NCBI GenBank assembly: GCA_013695175.1
Contig: JACDAZ010000313.1
Span: 1-6,748, forward strand
Direction of reading: 5' to 3'
Length of the DNA stretch: 6,748 bases
Origin: Flavisolibacter sp.
GTDB taxonomy: Bacteria; Bacteroidota; Bacteroidia; Chitinophagales; Chitinophagaceae
Shown here: in pieces, positions 6,114 to 6,748 of the stretch
Numbering within the stretch: the stretch's first letter is position 1
Layout: the number at the start of each line of letters is the position of its first letter
Notes under the pieces: model-generated
What the model was told of the DNA's origin: nothing
The model's input: the letters and a program-made list of their open reading frames with translations, nothing else
Databases searched by the model: none
Made by a program: the position numbers and the translations under genes

Positions 6114-6642
6114 ATGAAAAAGAGCACCTGGTTTTTACTGCTTTTTACGGGAATACTTGGAACTGCTCAGGCGCAGAAAGGCGAAAAAAGTATTGCTGCA
6201 GGACCTTTAATTTCTTTACCTCTTGGTGCGGACGGGGGGACACACTGATCTTAAAACAGGCGGAGGTTTGGAGGCTATTGGGCAGTACAATTTTTCAAAT
6301 AGAAGTGCGCTACTATTGAAGACTAGTTTTACTTCCTGGGCCTATCAAAACTGGGCGCTCTATTATCGTGAAAGCAGGAGAGTTTCTTTTTTAACCATTC
6401 AAGGGGGTTACGGATACCAGTTTGGCACTTCCGGATTTTTCATCAACGGACTGGCCGGGCTAGATGCTGACTTGCATGACAGCTTTACATCGGTCTCATT
6501 TACACTGGGAGCCGGGAAGCGGTTTATAGTGAATGAAGATCGCTTTTTGGATGTCGGTATTGACTTTGTTGTCGCTGATGCAGAAAACCGGTTAAAAATC
6601 AAGGTGCTTTTAAGTCTTTTTCGATTGACTCCTAGAGAGTAA
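6114..6642 (+). pseudogene. Outer-membrane-protein-like gene with a frameshift in a G6 run
   Basis: The ATG at 6114 opens a frame with a signal peptide (MKKSTWFLLLFTGILGTAQA|Q) and reaches SLPLGADGG before stopping at TGA 6246-6248, a 44-residue product. The next frame is then open to TAA at 6642 and continues the same protein style. Removing one G from the run 6234-6239 joins them into one 175-residue protein with a smooth junction, ADGG-HTDLKTGGG. The shift must lie between 6211 and 6248, since the second frame has a stop (TAA) at 6208-6210. The mature part has alternating strands rich in Gly and aromatics (RSALLLKTSFTSWAY, VSFLTIQGGYGYQFG, SVSFTLGAGKRF, FLDVGIDFVV), as in small outer-membrane beta-barrels. 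The 139-residue frame starting with TTG at 6223 would lack a signal peptide, so it is unlikely to be an independent gene. A real mutation, a sequencing error or slippage cannot be separated here. Confidence 0.75.
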
Positions 6643-6649
6643 ATTCTGG

Positions 6650-6684
6650 TAAGATGACAAATGTGCTGCTTTAAGATGATAAAT
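6650..6684. repeat. 13-bp direct repeat with 22-bp period
   Basis: TAAGATGACAAAT (6650-6662) recurs as TAAGATGATAAAT (6672-6684), identical at 12 of 13 bases. The start-to-start distance of 22 bases is about two helix turns, placing both copies on the same DNA face. It lies just after the broken gene, in the noncoding right edge of the window, and could be a regulator site for a gene beyond the edge. Confidence 0.5.
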
Positions 6685-6748
6685 TTCTCGAATCACAGGC
6701 AGAAGTACAAGGTTCAACAAAACAGTTCTATTTTACTTAGTAATAAAT

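Noticed and set aside
6223..6642. Separate 139-residue gene starting with TTG at 6223
   Set aside because: It has no signal peptide and begins inside an upstream frame that supplies one; a single-base shift in the G run explains both parts as one gene.

Overview
The window looks like a chromosomal piece from a Bacteroidota bacterium, most likely family Chitinophagaceae. The evidence is: AT-rich DNA; start codons preceded by A/T-rich leaders instead of strong Shine-Dalgarno sites; signal peptides cleaved before Gln (SFS|Q, AQA|Q); two clear lipoprotein signals; and a sensor kinase with Reg_prop-type propeller blades and a Y_Y_Y domain ahead of the kinase, an architecture characteristic of this phylum. 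All supported genes are on the + strand. No RNA gene, insertion sequence or CRISPR array was seen.

Layout. (1) 3-2272: the C-terminal part of a membrane sensor histidine kinase (its 5' end lies outside the window), followed with an ATGA overlap by a NarL/FixJ-type response regulator. (2) 2273-3634: an intergenic region with a 41-bp dyad (2278-2318) and a weak -7 box, then two genes for small exported proteins of unknown function. (3) 3635-5846: a second intergenic region with a related 41-bp dyad (3697-3737) and a weak -7 box, then three close-set genes: a small membrane protein, a lipoprotein with beta-rich body, and a lipid-anchored alpha/beta hydrolase of Bem46/ABHD13 type. (4) 5847-6748: a possible hairpin, a 267-bp intergenic stretch, an outer-membrane-protein-like gene broken by an apparent one-base insertion in a run of six G, and at the right edge a 13-bp direct repeat with 22-bp period.

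The most interesting feature is the pair of dyads. They have the same length and share 30 of 41 bases, including a 19-bp core matching at 17 positions. Each lies about 22 bp upstream of a plausible Bacteroidota -7 box, and each precedes a group of envelope-protein genes next to the two-component pair. Their half-sites (TAC[A/T]C[C]) resemble the known NarL heptamer TACYYMT, and the regulator belongs to the NarL fold family. I infer a local regulon: the kinase senses an envelope or extracellular signal, and the regulator binds both dyads and controls both envelope operons. This is untested. The functions of the four small envelope proteins cannot be assigned from sequence alone.
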